DNA of 64,000 bases from Heterocephalus glaber (GCF_000247695.1 NW_004624782.1:12756495-12820494); one strand, 5' to 3'. Counted from the first letter of the stretch, positions 10,940-22,616 are shown. Translations and numbers: made by a program. Notes: generated from the sequence alone by a model not told the origin.

Positions 10940-11785
10940 ACAGACAGACTGACAGACAGAAGACTTTCTCAACAACTGGGTAGCTTGTATGCTTTAACAC
11001 TCACAGGACCTGCCGCCTCTCTTGTGGACCAGACTCCTTGGTGACAGTTGAGTCTCGTTCCCGGCCAGTGATGGGCGGGGGAGGGGTGGGGAGCCATTCA
11101 GCAGGACCGGTCAGGGCCAGCCACTGCTCTGCGCCTTCCTCTCTGTGGACACATGGGGCCAGAAGGAAATAAGTCTGTCACAGTCAGGCAGGGCATGCAA
11201 GGCTCCTACTGCATTATAACCCAGTTACCCTAGCTGAGGCATGAACAGGACCATGCCGTCAGGCACGGCAGGGAGCAGGACCGAGGTCAGAAGTGGACAC
11301 AAGAGTAAATGTCAAAGTATTTACCCTCACCCAGGACAGTGCACTCCGATATATCCTCCCTTACTGTAGTTCATTAACACACACACACTTACACGCACGC
11401 GCTTACACACATGCACACACACAAGCTAGTTGAGGCCCATTAACCACTGGTTCTTAAAGTCTGGAGTCCAGAGGTTCCATCTCAGGGGGGGTCTGAAAGG
11501 TCAGAACCATTTTCAAAATAATATGAAGATGTTAACTTGTTTTTCGTTTTTTTATCTTTGTTCTGTCATGAATGTGCCATGGAGTTTTCCAGAGGCTCTG
11601 GATATGTGGAAATGTAACAGTAAATGCAGAGGCAGGCATGAGAGCCCAACAGTCTCCATGAAGCCAGACCTGAAAGGGATTTGCAAAAATGTAAAACACT
11701 TTGTCTCACTTTTTGTTGTTGTTGTTTTGGAAAATACAGCAAATTTTCTTTGTTTTTTTTCCTTTCCTTTTCCTTTTCCTTTCCT
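10940..11785. other. Intergenic sequence with CA-type microsatellite
   Basis: No gene is visible. Imperfect (CA)n lies at about 11378-11423. Confidence 0.45.
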
Positions 11786-11787
11786 TT

Positions 11788-11866
11788 CTTCTGGTACCTG
11801 GGATTGAATTCAGAAGCTTGCCTTTTCGAGGCAGGCATGATGTCTCTGAACTACATCCCCGGCCTG
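11788..11866 (-). mobile_element. tRNA-like SINE, inverted
   Basis: It starts ggtacctgggattgaattc in plus and ends tacatccccggcc, after a pyrimidine tract from poly(A). Confidence 0.75.
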
Positions 11867-11898
11867 CAAATTTTCATCTTTAAAAATCTGCTTTTAGA

Positions 11899-11987
11899 GG
11901 GCTGGGGATGTAGCTCAGTGGTTCCAGCGCCTGCCTCACAACCGCAAGGTCCCGAGTTCAAGCCCCGGTACCAAAAAAAAAAAAAAA
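11899..11987 (+). mobile_element. tRNA-like SINE
   Basis: A full-length young copy: gtagctcagtggttccagcg, gagttcaagccccggtacc, 17 A. Confidence 0.9.
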
Positions 11988-11989
11988 AT

Positions 11990-14900
11990 CTGCTGTTAGA
12001 GGAGCAGTTTCCTGAGACAAGGCTACTTCCATGGGCTTCCTTAGGACCCTGGGAGCAGGCCGAGGAGGAGCTCCGGGAGTCTTTCCTGGGTGGACTGTGG
12101 TGTTTCAGCTGCAACCTGACAGCCCCGGGCAGTTCCCGGCCCTCTGGGTGCCTGAGCCTTCACCTGTAAGAGCTGTTATGAGGGAGGTACCCAAATGACA
12201 TAACTCACGTAAGGGACCCTGCACCAGGCACGGCACCAGGCTCAGATTGGGTCCTGAATACACTTCCCCTAATGTCACAGACTCCGGGCTCCATAGGGCA
12301 GGCCCCCCCGCTGATGTCTGTTTCTGGGAAACAGTGGGGGAAGCTGGGTTTTTCCATCCTGATCACCCTGGATGGAACACAGTGCCCAGTGGGTGCCCAG
12401 CGGCATGGGTGATGGGGCACAGGACAGTGTAGAGAGCGGCAAAGCCCCCTGCCCACCAAGCAGGGCAGCCCTCTCTCCTGGCAGCCCCGCCTTCAGTGAC
12501 AGACCCAGGGCTGGACCTTGAGGGACTCCAGTGTCACCGCCTGCTGGGGGAGCTCCGGGCTTGGTGTACCACAGGTGCCCTTCGTGGACACGGCTCCTCC
12601 CAGCACCTCAGTCGCCCTCTTCCCTCTGCTCCCTCCTCTGTTCTTTCCTCCCCACCCACTCTCTGCTCCGCCCTTCACTTGTCTCTCTGGACCTGACTGT
12701 CCGCCTCTCTGAGCCTTCCATTTCTCTCCTCTCTCCCTGTTTCTCCTCTGAGCTCTCTCTCCTCCAGCCATCTGTCCGTCTGTCTCCCACTCCATCTGTT
12801 CGGCCCCACTCTCCTCTCTCCAGAACTTCCTGTGTGCTCCATTCCCCTCCCTTCCTCTGTCTCCTGCGGGACCCCTCACTGGTCTCCCTCAGCCAGCATC
12901 AGAAATGAGCACCCCATGGGGACAGATGTCTGTTTGTCCTTTCCCCAGATACCCTGAGCCAGGCCAGCCGCGTTGCTCGCTGGGTATTTGTGGACCAGAC
13001 ACAGGGAGGCCCGGCTGCAGGCCCCTGCCCCTCCTGGCCAATGCTACCCAGGAGAAGGTGCTTCTGCCCTGTCAGCTGGGCTCCTGCCTAGGCCCACACT
13101 TAGTGTCCTGAACCACACATGTGAGGTCCGCAGTGGTCAGTGGCTCCTCCGAGAGGCAGATGCTCAGACGGACACTGAACTGTCCCCACCACTGGGGTAA
13201 TAAAAGGGGAGAGGCGGGGTGGGTGGGAAAACTCCAGACCGTGATGCAGACACCACCGTGTCTGAGCGTCACTGAGGGGCCTCTTCACACGTGAACATGC
13301 CTCTCCAGGAAAGCACAGGGAGGGTTGGTTTATTTTGGTCAGGCTGTCTTCCTGGGCACATTTTGTCTTCTGTGATGTTCTGTGGCCCCTGGCTAAGGTT
13401 CCGTGAGCGCCTCTGGCTGTGTGCGTATGATGAGACCCACTTCCCTCCGGATCCCAGGTCTGGAGCCCTGAATAGTCGTGGACTCCTCGTGAGCGCCCTT
13501 TCACTCTGTTCCTGGTGGGGGCTGAATCTTAAAAGAGCAGAGTCTTTCCACAAGGGGATGTCGGGTCTTTGAGCCCTGGAGTCGGTGGACCCACCCAGGG
13601 CTGGGGAGCACATTGTAGGTGAGTCTGGGCAGGGCCGGGGGGCACAACCTGGGGTCCCTGTCCGCTCCCTCCCTCTTCCTCTCTGGCATCCGTCGCTTGC
13701 TCTGGTGCCTGTGCCAAGAACTAAGCCACCCTCGCCTCCTCGATGCTGATGCCGCAGCCAGAGCCAGCCAACCAGACTGAAGCCCCAAGCAAAAGGAACC
13801 TCTCCTTTAGGCTGCAGGCATCCGGTACTGTGTCTCCGTGACTGGAAAGTGACCGGTATGACCGAGTTTCATTGAGCTCAACAATGAGCTCTTTGGAAGA
13901 CCTGTGGGATACCCCTCGAGCCGGGAGGGTGTGTCCAGTGCCTGCCAAACATCTCTTTACTGGTCTTTTTCAGTCTCCTTTTCCTCAGAGTCCTCAGAAA
14001 ACCACACGGTCCCAGCTCACCCACAAAGTTGAGGCCCTGAGGCGGAGCCCCAGGGAGGTGGGGTCAGGAACAGCACCCAGTGTGGAGCGGGGAGGCCAGG
14101 GTATGAGGGAAGCATGGGGGTGCAAGGCCCAGCTGCCTTCTTTCCCGGAGTCACCACGAAGTAGGCAAAGTCTCCTGACAAATATATTCGACTTCTTTCA
14201 CAAAATCCACAACTTTCACAACTTGCCCAGGGGAACTGATCATCTGTATTCCAGGTTATGGACTGAGGGGTTCAGGGGAACACGGATGTGCCCTGCCGCC
14301 GTGTGTTGCACGGGAGCTCCTGCAGGCTCTGAGGACCCCAGCCGGCCCGCTGGAGACACCTTCCAAATCCAGCTCCCTGAACTCCGCCAACTGCCAGGGG
14401 CACCTCCTCTTGTCCTCCTCCTCTCACCGCCTCTCCGCATTCCCAGGAGACTCACTCTCCCCCTTTTGCACCCAGGGCACCTCAGTGGGGCTGTGTTACA
14501 GTGGTCACCATTCTGTGCCCTGTGATGTGTCTCTTGGGACGTCTGGAGCCACCGAGTCAGGCCTGTTGACTCATCCCCCGAGCCAGGCACAGGGCCGCTG
14601 TTCTCTCTGCAGCCTGTGCCCTGACACACCTGCCCCCTATTAATAACATCCTCCTGCCCTGCGCGGGACGCCTCCTCTGCGGGTGAGGATGGGAAGACGA
14701 TGTAGCCCACCGTGTGGCCTCTGAAACTCGAGAGAAGTCACAGTCATATCTGTATCCAGACGTCGTGTCTGTGCATGTTTACTGGGTGCAGTACAATTCA
14801 CTATGTGCATAGTGGGCCCAGCCACCTCGACCCTGGTACGGCAAAGCCCTGCATCACCACTGGTGACACTTTTTGCATAGGTTCAACTCGAGGAAAGGCT

Positions 14901-15445
14901 TGTGCTTGGCCAGTTGCTCACACTGTTCAGATCATCAAGCCTAATGCTATTGGGGCGGGGGGGGGGCGGTGGCTGAGATCCCAGGGCCCCTGAGTAGAGG
15001 TGGCCCATGTCTCATGACTGCAGGAAGTGTACCCTAGGTGTGAGCTCTCCCTGGGAAGTACGGGCCCCCTGTGCTGAGCCGAGCTGCTGAGCAGAGAGGA
15101 ACTTCTGTTAACAGCCTGATGGAGGACACACGCCCGCTCCGCACCGCTGATGCCCAGTGACACAAGGGCTGTCTCTGCACCTCCCCTTCCCCAGGCCTCG
15201 GAGGTCAGAATCCCAGCCTCAAAACTCCATGGGTCTGGACCTTTGGAGAGTAGGGGAAGTCATGGAGAAGACACAGCTGTGTCTGGACAGAGAGGAGCCC
15301 AGGGCCCTGTACCAGACAATGAACACCCAGCTCATCCCCGGAGGGAGACTTTGACCCCTACAGGCCAGGAGGACACAACTGTAACCCAGGCCTTTGCTGC
15401 AAACAGGCCCTGAAGCCAATTCCAGACTTTGTCTCTTTGTCTTCC
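11990..15445. other. Unique intergenic sequence, no recognised gene
   Basis: Moderately GC-rich. It includes a CT-rich tract at about 12600-12900 and several open frames (for example 13872-14525 plus, 217 codons) with no recognisable domain and no clear splice context. I cannot support a gene. Confidence 0.45.
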
Positions 15446-15447
15446 TG

Positions 15448-15559
15448 CTGCTGTACATTTTCTTTTTTTTGGTACCGGGGGTCAAACTCGGGTCCTTGCG
15501 CTTGTGCAGCAGGTGGCAAAACCACTGAGCTAAATCTCTAGCCCTGCTGTACATTTTCT
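15448..15559 (-). mobile_element. tRNA-like SINE with 16-bp target duplication
   Basis: The SINE body (15464-15543) is flanked by ctgctgtacattttct at 15448-15463 and 15544-15559. Confidence 0.9.
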
Positions 15560-15719
15560 ATAACACATATGTGATCTCTCATGAGTCAGAATACTTTATT
15601 CAAGGACATCACGGGAGGCATTCTACTCAGCAGATTTACCAACAGGGGGACCTTGATAAACTATGACATTCATATTATCAAAGAGCATTGGAAGTCCCAC
15701 AAATTGCACAATATCAAGT

Positions 15720-15827
15720 TAAGAGGATGACTTTTTTTTTGTATCAGGGATCGAACTTGGGACCTTGCATTTTCGAGGCAGGCGACAGAACCACTGAGCT
15801 AAATCTCCGGCCCAAGAGGATGACTTC
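15720..15827 (-). mobile_element. tRNA-like SINE with target duplication
   Basis: The inverted body (gtatcagggatcgaacttgg ... gagctaaatctccggccc) is flanked by aagaggatgactt on both sides. Confidence 0.88.
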
Positions 15828-16011
15828 TAACATTTTATATTTTTGAAGATTATAGCATTGGTTCTAAACCATTTAATCACCTTGCTCCTAATAGCAGTGG
15901 GACAAAATTATACTACAAACACTAACCACCTGGCAACCCTCTCAAGGAGAGAGTGCAGGATCTGGGACCCCTGCCGTGGGGCTTCAGGTCTGGAGGCAAG
16001 CACTGTTATTC

Positions 16012-16047
16012 CAGGAATAATAATAATAATTATTATTATTATTCCTG
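16012..16047. repeat. Perfect 36-bp palindrome of AAT/ATT triplets
   Basis: Two 18-base arms meet without a spacer: caggaataataataataa and its exact reverse complement. The core is a (TAA)n/(TTA)n triplet run. Confidence 0.9.
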
Positions 16048-16465
16048 TTATTTCCAGGATCACGGCAGTGAAAATCTCAGTTCACAGCCTCTAAGTGCGT
16101 AGGGATTTCGGGTACCACCACGGATGGTGAGCTGGGAATGCAGAAGCTCAGGGGGTCTTGGGGACAATTTTGCTTCTTGAAAATTAAAGGCACATTTAGA
16201 GATCTTGTTTTTACAGTGCGAGCTTTTGGTGCAATAACCCTAAAATCATTCCCAAGGCCAAAGCCAACGAGGTTGTCTCCTGTGTTCACTTGTAGAAAAA
16301 GAATCTTAAAGTCCATATGGAACCATAAAAGCTCCTCCATCTCCAAAGCAACACTGAGGAAGAACAAAAGTATCGGAAATACCACCGTCCCGGTGCTAAT
16401 TTACCTTACAATCAACAGCAAGCAGAGCTTCCCGGAACTGGCTAAACACAGAACAGAGACCAGGG

Positions 16466-16482
16466 GACAGCAGGGGGCGCCA
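16466..16482 (+). promoter_or_regulatory. CTCF-type motif
   Basis: The sequence acagcagggggcgcca matches the CTCF core at all but the first conserved base. Occupancy is unknown. Confidence 0.5.
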
Positions 16483-17027
16483 GCGAGGCTAAGGATGTGC
16501 CAGAGAGGAGGCCCGGGGAGGCTTCAACAAGGGCGCCCTTGGCTGAAATAGTTGTAAGGAAGGGACCGCAGGGTGGGGAATGAGCCCGGCTCTTCCCGGC
16601 TGCGCCTGACCCTGAATCTGCTGGAGGCCAAAGAGGGGCCTGGGTGGGCGCTGGCTGGCGTGTTTGGCTCGGAGAGCAGGCAGCTCCACGCCTCCCTGCA
16701 CTGGCTCCCCCCCACCCCCAGCGGTGCAGGAACCCTGAGCACAAGGGAGTGGCCCCGACCGGCCCACGAGGAAGACACCCAGGCCCTGGGTCAGATGCTT
16801 TCATCACAAACCGAACAGCTGTGGAGAGGCCAGGGCTCAAACGAGCTAGAAATCAGCACAGATGCTCAATGGGGAAATCACTTTCAACACAAGCAGACTA
16901 AAGTGAAATAGCAGCAGCTGTGGATAGGACAGGAGCAGCCCTGTTAGGAAGGACAGCAGCTGCCTGTTCTTCAAGGCATGAGTGCGTCTTTTCAACATTA
17001 TGTTTTTCATTAGGGCATCAACGCTCA

Positions 17028-17146
17028 AAAACCAATAGCCAGGCCGGGGATTTAGCTCAGTGGTTCCAGCGCCTGCCTTGCAAGCACAAGGTCCCAAGCT
17101 CGATTCCCAGTACCAAAAAAAAATAAAAAACACAAAACCAATAGCC
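17028..17146 (+). mobile_element. tRNA-like SINE inserted in L1
   Basis: Body at 17043-17125. The flanking duplications are caaaaaccaatagcc and caaaaccaatagcc. Confidence 0.88.
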
Positions 17147-17226
17147 TTCCTGCACTCGAATAACAAGCCCACTGAGAGTGAAATTTGGGAAAAGCCTTTC
17201 ACAATAGCATTAAGAAAAATGAAATA

Positions 17227-17315
17227 GGACCAGGGATTTAGCTCAGTGGTTTCGCCGCCTGCTGCGCAAGCGCAAGGACCCAAGTTTGATCCCTGGTACC
17301 GAAAAATAAAAAGAA
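17227..17315 (+). mobile_element. tRNA-like SINE inserted in L1
   Basis: Tagctcagtggtttcgccgc body, flanked by aaaaatgaaatagga-type repeats. Confidence 0.85.
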
Positions 17316-18058
17316 AAATGAAATAGGAATCAGTCTAACAAAGGAAGTGAAAGACTTTTACTTTGAAAACTATTCTGAAAAAGAGGATTGAAGAGGATAT
17401 CAGAAAATGGAAAGACGTCTCCTGTTCTTGGAAAGGCAGAACCAACATAGTAAAAATGGCCATACTTCCAAAAGTGTTATACAGATTTAAACCAGGCCAA
17501 TGAAAATACCAACAACATACCTCACAGAACTAAGGAAAAAGGCCTAAAACTCATATGGAACCAGAAGAGACCGAGAATAGCAAAAGCAATTCTGGGCAAG
17601 AAGAGCAAGGCAGAGGGCATCACAGTCCCTGATTTGAAGTTATACTACAAAGCTACCATGATAAAAAACAGCATGGCACTCACAAAAAAAATTAAAATAA
17701 CCAGATTGAACGAATGATCAATGGAACAGAATAGAAGATGCAGAACTCCAAGCACACTCAGTCACCTTATCTTTGACAAAGGACCCAAACACCCTCACTG
17801 GAAGAAAGACAGCCTTTTTAATAAATGGTGCTGGAAAAACTGGCTCTCCACATGACGAAGATTGAACCTAGACCCATATCTCTCACCATGCACTAAACTA
17901 AAATCAAAATGGATCAAAGATATAAATATAAAAACAGAAACACTAAATCTGCTGGAAGAGAGAATAGGTAAAACTCTTGAAGACATAGGTATAGGCAAAA
18001 GACTTTATGAACAAAACCCTGATTGCACAGGAAATATTCCAAAGAATCAATAACTGGG

Positions 18059-18145
18059 AGGGCTGGGGATGTAGCTCAGCGGTGCTGCACCTGCCTGGCA
18101 TGCACAAGGTCCTGAGTCCGATCCCCATTACCAAAGAAAAAAATC
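18059..18145 (+). mobile_element. tRNA-like SINE inserted in L1
   Basis: gggctggggatgtagctcag ... gatccccattacc, then A-rich. Confidence 0.85.
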
Positions 18146-18241
18146 TTTTGCAAAGCAAAAGAAACAAGCAACAGAGTAGAGATAACCCAGAGAATAGGAA
18201 AAGATTTTTACCAGCTGTTCCTCAGACAAAAGACTAATTCC

Positions 18242-18337
18242 GGGCCAGGGATTTAGCTCAGTGGTTTCACCACCTGCTGTGAAAGCACAAGGACCTGAGT
18301 TGGATCCCTGGTACCAAAAGAAAAAAAAAAAAAAAAG
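18242..18337 (+). mobile_element. tRNA-like SINE inserted in L1
   Basis: gggccagggatttagctcag ... gatccctggtacc plus a long A tail. The flanks share agactaa. Confidence 0.85.
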
Positions 18338-18582
18338 ACTAACTCCTAGAATATACAAACTAAATTTTAAAAAAATTAGACACCGCCCCCCCCAATTCAA
18401 AGACCCATTCCAAAAGTGGGCATCTGAAATGAGTGGACACTTCTCAGATGAAGAAGTACAAACAGTACATAAATATATGAAAAAATTTTCAACATCACTG
18501 GTCATTTGAGATGCAAATTAAAACAATGCTGAGACCCCACCTCACCCCAGAAAGAATGGCTGCTGTCATGAAATCAACCAAT

Positions 18583-18670
18583 AGGGCTGGGGATTTAGCT
18601 CAGTGGTTCTGTCGCCTGCCTCAAAAGCACAAGGACCCAAGCTCGATCCCCAGAACCAAAAAAAGAGAAA
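18583..18670 (+). mobile_element. tRNA-like SINE inserted in L1
   Basis: Body tagctcagtggttctgtcgc. The flanks share aaatcaaccaata. Confidence 0.87.
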
Positions 18671-18934
18671 GAAATCAACCAATAACAAATGCTGGCGGGG
18701 CTGTGGGTGGGAGAGGAACCTTTCTCCACTATTGTTGGGAGTGTAAATCACTACAACTACTGTGGAAATCAGTATGGAGATTTCTCAAAAAAATAAAACT
18801 AGAGGTTCCATTTGACCCAGCTATTCTCCTTCTAGGCAAATGATACAGTGATACATGCATATCTATGTTCATAGCAGCACAATTCATAATAGCTAAATCT
18901 TTGAAACAAATGACTAGAAAGAGAAAATGTATTT

Positions 18935-19006
18935 TATTTTTATTTTTTATTTTTGATACTGGGGATCAAACTCAGGACCTTGTGCTTTTGAGGCAGGCGG
19001 CAGAGC
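18935..19006 (-). mobile_element. tRNA-like SINE inserted in L1, 5'-truncated
   Basis: Inverted copy beginning gatactggggatcaaactca in plus. It stops at 'ggcggcagagcc', so its 5' end is missing. Confidence 0.75.
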
Positions 19007-19410
19007 CAAGAAAATTTATTTTTATACAATGGAGTACTATTCTGCCATAAAGATGAACTTGAGTCATTTGTAGGTAAATAGATGCACTTTGATACCATAA
19101 TTTTAAATGAAATAAATATGATACAATTTAAAATATTGTATTGTTTCTATTGTGTGAGAAGCCCTAAGGAGCAAAATGGAGGACAGCTATTGGGAAGTAG
19201 GAAGAACATGTTCAAATGGGAAGGGGGAAAGGGGATTTAAAAAGAGAGAATGGAGGGAAAATCTTCTGTAAACGGGGAGGGGAAGAAGGGTTGAAGGGAG
19301 AGGAAGGGAATGAGAAAAAAAAGAATTAAGATATATCATTTTCAGGTACAGATGGTGAATGCGAGCACTACGTATGACAAATATGTACTAATAAAAAAAA
19401 TGTTTTAAAG

Positions 19411-19925
19411 GCCAGGGATTTAGCTCAGTGGTTTCTCCGCCTTCTGTGCAGGTGCAAGGACCTGAGTTTGATCCCCGGTGACGGAGCCAGACGTCACTAG
19501 TCGAACAGTACCTGAGGAGAGGGGTGAGGATTAAGAAAAACAACACAAACTTGAGAGAAAGGAAAGGGAGGAGAGAGCGAGAGCCTTCTCCTTCCCACTT
19601 TATTGAGCCTTTTATATATCCTCCTTCATTACCCACGGCCTCCCTCCCTTCCTCCCCTCATGATCTCGTGACTAATTATTTTTACAGAGAAAAGGTCAAA
19701 TATATCTTTACAATTCCGGGAATGTTACTTTCTTGTCCAGCAAACATTCAAATCCTCCTATATTCGTTGTTTTCTTTACAAGTCAACATCCTTGTTTATG
19801 TACCAGTTTCATATCCTGGCTTATTATGTTCTTATCTGACTCAAGAATCTCAAGGGGTTTAGGAGTCTTTCAGGGTTGTTTCAACCCTTCGCTCTCCACA
19901 CCCCGGTACCAAAAAAAAAAAAAAA
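19411..19925 (+). mobile_element. tRNA-like SINE split by a solo LTR
   Basis: The SINE 5' part (19411-19478) and its 3' end with A tail (from 19901) are separated by the LTR at 19479-19900. The outer flanks share gttttaaa near 19402 and 19929, the SINE's own target duplication. Confidence 0.88.
19479..19900 (-). mobile_element. Solo LTR of an endogenous retrovirus
   Basis: A 422-bp insertion begins TG and ends CA and is flanked by a 6-bp duplication ccccgg (19473-19478 and 19901-19906). Read on the minus strand it has a TATA box (tatataaaagg, near 19608-19619), an AATAAA about 10 bases further on (19604-19599), then a pyrimidine-rich end, a compact U3-R-U5 layout. No internal viral genes remain. 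A 6-bp duplication fits class II (beta-retrovirus-like) elements; the exact family is unknown. Confidence 0.85.
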
Positions 19926-19947
19926 AAGTTTTAAAAAGAACTCTTTA

Positions 19948-20100
19948 GCCGGGCGTGGCGGCACACCCCTGTGATCCCAGCACTCGGGAGGCAGAGGCAG
20001 GAGGATTGCCACGAGTTCGAGGGGAGCCTGGGCAACAAAGTGAGTTCAGGGCCAGCCTGAACACAAAGAGAGGCCTTGTCTCAAAACAAAAAAACCAAAA
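19948..20100 (+). mobile_element. B1 SINE
   Basis: agccgggcgtggcggcacac start, internal gagttcagggccagcctgaa duplication and A-rich tail. Confidence 0.88.
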
Positions 20101-20118
20101 AATCCCCCCCAAAAAACA

Positions 20119-20202
20119 GGGCCGGGGATTTAGCTTAGTGGTTCTGCTGCCTGCCCTGCAAGCGCAAGGACTGGAGTTCGATCCCTGGTACAAAAAAAAC
20201 CA
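20119..20202 (+). mobile_element. tRNA-like SINE
   Basis: gggccggggatttagcttag ... gttcgatccctggtac, then A. Confidence 0.88.
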
Positions 20203-20235
20203 ACAAAAACATTTCTTCAAGTCTCCCCCCGCCCC

Positions 20236-20309
20236 CGTATCGGGAATCGAACTCAGGACCTTGCACTTGCCGGGCAGGCGCGGTGCCACTGAGCTACATC
20301 CCCAGCCCA
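20236..20309 (-). mobile_element. tRNA-like SINE, inverted
   Basis: gtatcgggaatcgaactcag ... gctacatccccagcccat. Confidence 0.82.
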
Positions 20310-20389
20310 TATTAAAAAGAATTCTTAACTTCCTGAGCTTCCATTGTGGGGACAGTAAGTAATAATAAATCCAAGTATTTCATGATGGG

Positions 20390-20770
20390 TTTTCAGGGTG
20401 CGCGTTGGCTGGCAGGGCGAAGACGAGCAGTAAACAGCGGCAGACAGGTGTCCATCTCGAGGCGACGGCTTAGAGCGCAGGCAGCCGTGGAACCTTGAGC
20501 GTCCCAGGTCGAAGGCATCGGAGCCTCAGGAGAGCCGAGATGGAGCCAGAGCGGCCGCGGGGCCGGTGGGGCCCTGCGCCTGGGCGGCGCCATCTAGCGA
20601 TGGAAACCGGCGTTACCCAACAGCAGGCGGGCGCGGTGACCAGGTGCACGCAGGGAAGGCCCGGCACCTTCCGAGCCCCAGAGCATCGGGCCTCAGAGCA
20701 GGGCAGGGCCGGAAGCTGAATGAGCAGCGAGTGTGAACTCAGCCCACCCGCGGGGCGGAAGGTCTAGAGC
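20390..20770. promoter_or_regulatory. CpG-rich segment, orphan promoter candidate
   Basis: Rich in CpG (gcgcgttgg, gagcggccgcggggcc) with no identifiable first exon. No gene is known to me at this place in the syntenic order. Confidence 0.4.
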
Positions 20771-20817
20771 AGGAAGCTGGGTGGCGTGGGGAATGCACGA
20801 CTCAACAAGCATTCCAA

Positions 20818-20908
20818 GGGGGAGAGGATCTAGCTCAGTGGTTGTGCCGCCTGCTTCTCAAGTGCAAGGTCAAGAGTTCGATCCCCGGTACCAGAAAAAA
20901 AAAAAAAT
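20818..20908 (+). mobile_element. tRNA-like SINE
   Basis: ctagctcagtggttgtgccg ... gttcgatccccggtacc plus A tail. It lies inside a chance 332-codon open frame. Confidence 0.85.
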
Positions 20909-20909
20909 C

Positions 20910-22125
20910 ATTCCAAGATATCTGCACCCCTTACCGACTGTCAACAGGACAGTGGGTTGCCCTCCCTCCAATCCAGGTAAGCCGGGAGTCCACCTGCCTT
21001 CCCCTCGGCTGGATGGTACCCTCCCCGGAAGGAAGCACCCTCCTGGCCTGCAGCACAAGCCACCGTGGTCCTCTGGGGTTCTGCTCAGCACCGCAGCCAG
21101 AGCGACTCACCTACCCAAAGGCCTGCCACTGCTTGAACCCCCAGGACCTCCCTGTTCTGCCCCAATCAGACCTGATGTGCCTAGAGTAGCTCCAAGGTCC
21201 TCTCCCATACCACCTGCCACCACGTTGGCCCCTTGCTTTTCCCAGGACGGCCAAGCAGGCTCTGACCTGGGGGCCTTTACCATGGCCTTGGACCCTCACC
21301 TGCTCAGATGTCAAAGGAGCCAAGAAAACCGCCCGGAGCTGAAGGACCCTTACCCTGCTCCCTCATGCAGTGAGCACCCTTGCCCCTCGAAGCCCCATCT
21401 ATTCTTCCTCCATCTCTCCCCCCACCAAGTCCCACCGCCCTCTTCACACCCAGCACAGGGCCTGGCATGTGTTGGGCCCACTGGGGCCCTGGCGGCCAGT
21501 GACCCAGCAAGACAACCCCTAGCTCCCCCACTGAAGCTTACTTTTCAAATGGAAAAGACATTAAGTAGGTTACTAACTACCTGTGAAATGGGGGAGGGAG
21601 AGCAAAAGAGAAAAAGGAAAGGAAAAGCCCACCTGACCAGATCAGAGTGGAAAGCACCCCTACCCAAGGATTGGACCTGGGCTGTTAAAGGCAAGCGCTG
21701 TTTCAGAATGTCTGCCACTCCTGTGCACTGACTCAGACAGACCGGAGAACTGATGGTCTCCTGGGCTCCCTGCTTGGTGCAGAAGTTGTCAGCCCCACAA
21801 GACCCGGGCATCAGAGCTGAGCACGGCTCTCTGCTTCCACACCCACCCAGCCATGCGCTGCCTCAGCTCAACCCAGTCTAGGGCGCCCCAGCTCCTGAGC
21901 AGAAGAAGAGTTACTGTCCTGCCACCAAAACCACCTGGCCTTCGGGGCTTAGCATGCCCGGGGGACACCAGAACCATCAGCCCTTCCCTGTTGGCTCCTT
22001 GGAACCTTCAGTTTAGCTTGGGTCTCCTCCTTGAGGGAGATTTGTGTCCTTTCCTGTCCATAGTCTAGTGTCTGGATTAACTCAGCCAATCAGAAAGTTC
22101 CAGTAACACTGAACTTCAAAAGGAA
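20910..22125. other. Intergenic sequence, no recognised gene
   Basis: It holds most of a 332-codon plus-strand open frame (20733-21731). That frame reads through the SINE at 20818-20908 and has no recognisable domain. I treat it as non-coding. Confidence 0.45.
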
Positions 22126-22129
22126 AGGG

Positions 22130-22265
22130 GGCTGGGGCGTGGTGGCGCACACTTATGAGCCCAGCACTCCGGAGGCTGAGGCAGGAGGATTGCCGTGAGT
22201 TTAAGGCCAGCCTGAGCTACACAGTGAGACCCTGTTTCAAAAAAACAAAAAAGAAAAAAAAGGAA
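22130..22265 (+). mobile_element. B1 SINE
   Basis: gctggggcgtggtggcgcac, gaggctgaggcaggaggatt, A-rich tail. Confidence 0.87.
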
Positions 22266-22616
22266 AGGAGATTGTAGTCTCGCCTCCTTTTTTCCAAAAT
22301 GCTCCTCGTACTCTATGCAAATGTTTCCCAACTTTTCACCAGTAGCACTTAGTGTCCAGGCAAGGGCTATCAGAAGGAACTAGCTTCACCCGGCACAATA
22401 GATGCCTCAACTTACACCCTCCGGGAAAGTCCCGGCAGCAGTTCTCTCAGAAATGTCAAGATTGTGTATCACCTCGTGCCTGGTTAGGGTGCAAATGTGG
22501 GTGTAAGAAAAGTAAGCAGAGGTGTTTACTGGCAGCCTCCAGGGAAGGCGATTGTTCATCAGCCAGCGTGGGTTAGTGGGGCTGCAGAGCCGAGGAGGTA
22601 TTCCAGAGTTTCCGTT

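Larger units (their letters stand above)
16985..19410 (+). mobile_element. 5'-truncated L1 LINE, SINE-riddled
   Basis: An ORF2 C-terminal region and 3'UTR in plus orientation. Recognisable stretches include 'aatggtgctggaaaaactgg', 'aaagtgggcatctgaaatga' and 'atggagtactattctgcc'. The coding frame is broken by frameshifts, stops and at least six inserted ID-type SINEs, so it is dead as an element. The purine-rich 3'UTR at about 19190-19320 is typical of rodent L1. Confidence 0.85.

Noticed and set aside
13872..14525. 217-codon plus-strand open frame
   Set aside because: No family resemblance, no Kozak or splice support; similar frames occur on the other strand in the same GC-rich region.
17043..17125. 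tRNA gene (A-box and B-box are present)
   Set aside because: The body does not fold as a proper tRNA with paired acceptor ends, has an A tail and target duplications, and is repeated dozens of times; it is a SINE.
17340..19400. Functional L1 ORF2
   Set aside because: 5'-truncated, frameshifted and interrupted by at least six SINEs.
20733..21731. 332-codon plus-strand open frame, the longest in the window
   Set aside because: It reads through a complete tRNA-like SINE and its A tail, is proline-rich from base composition and shows no known domain or splice context.
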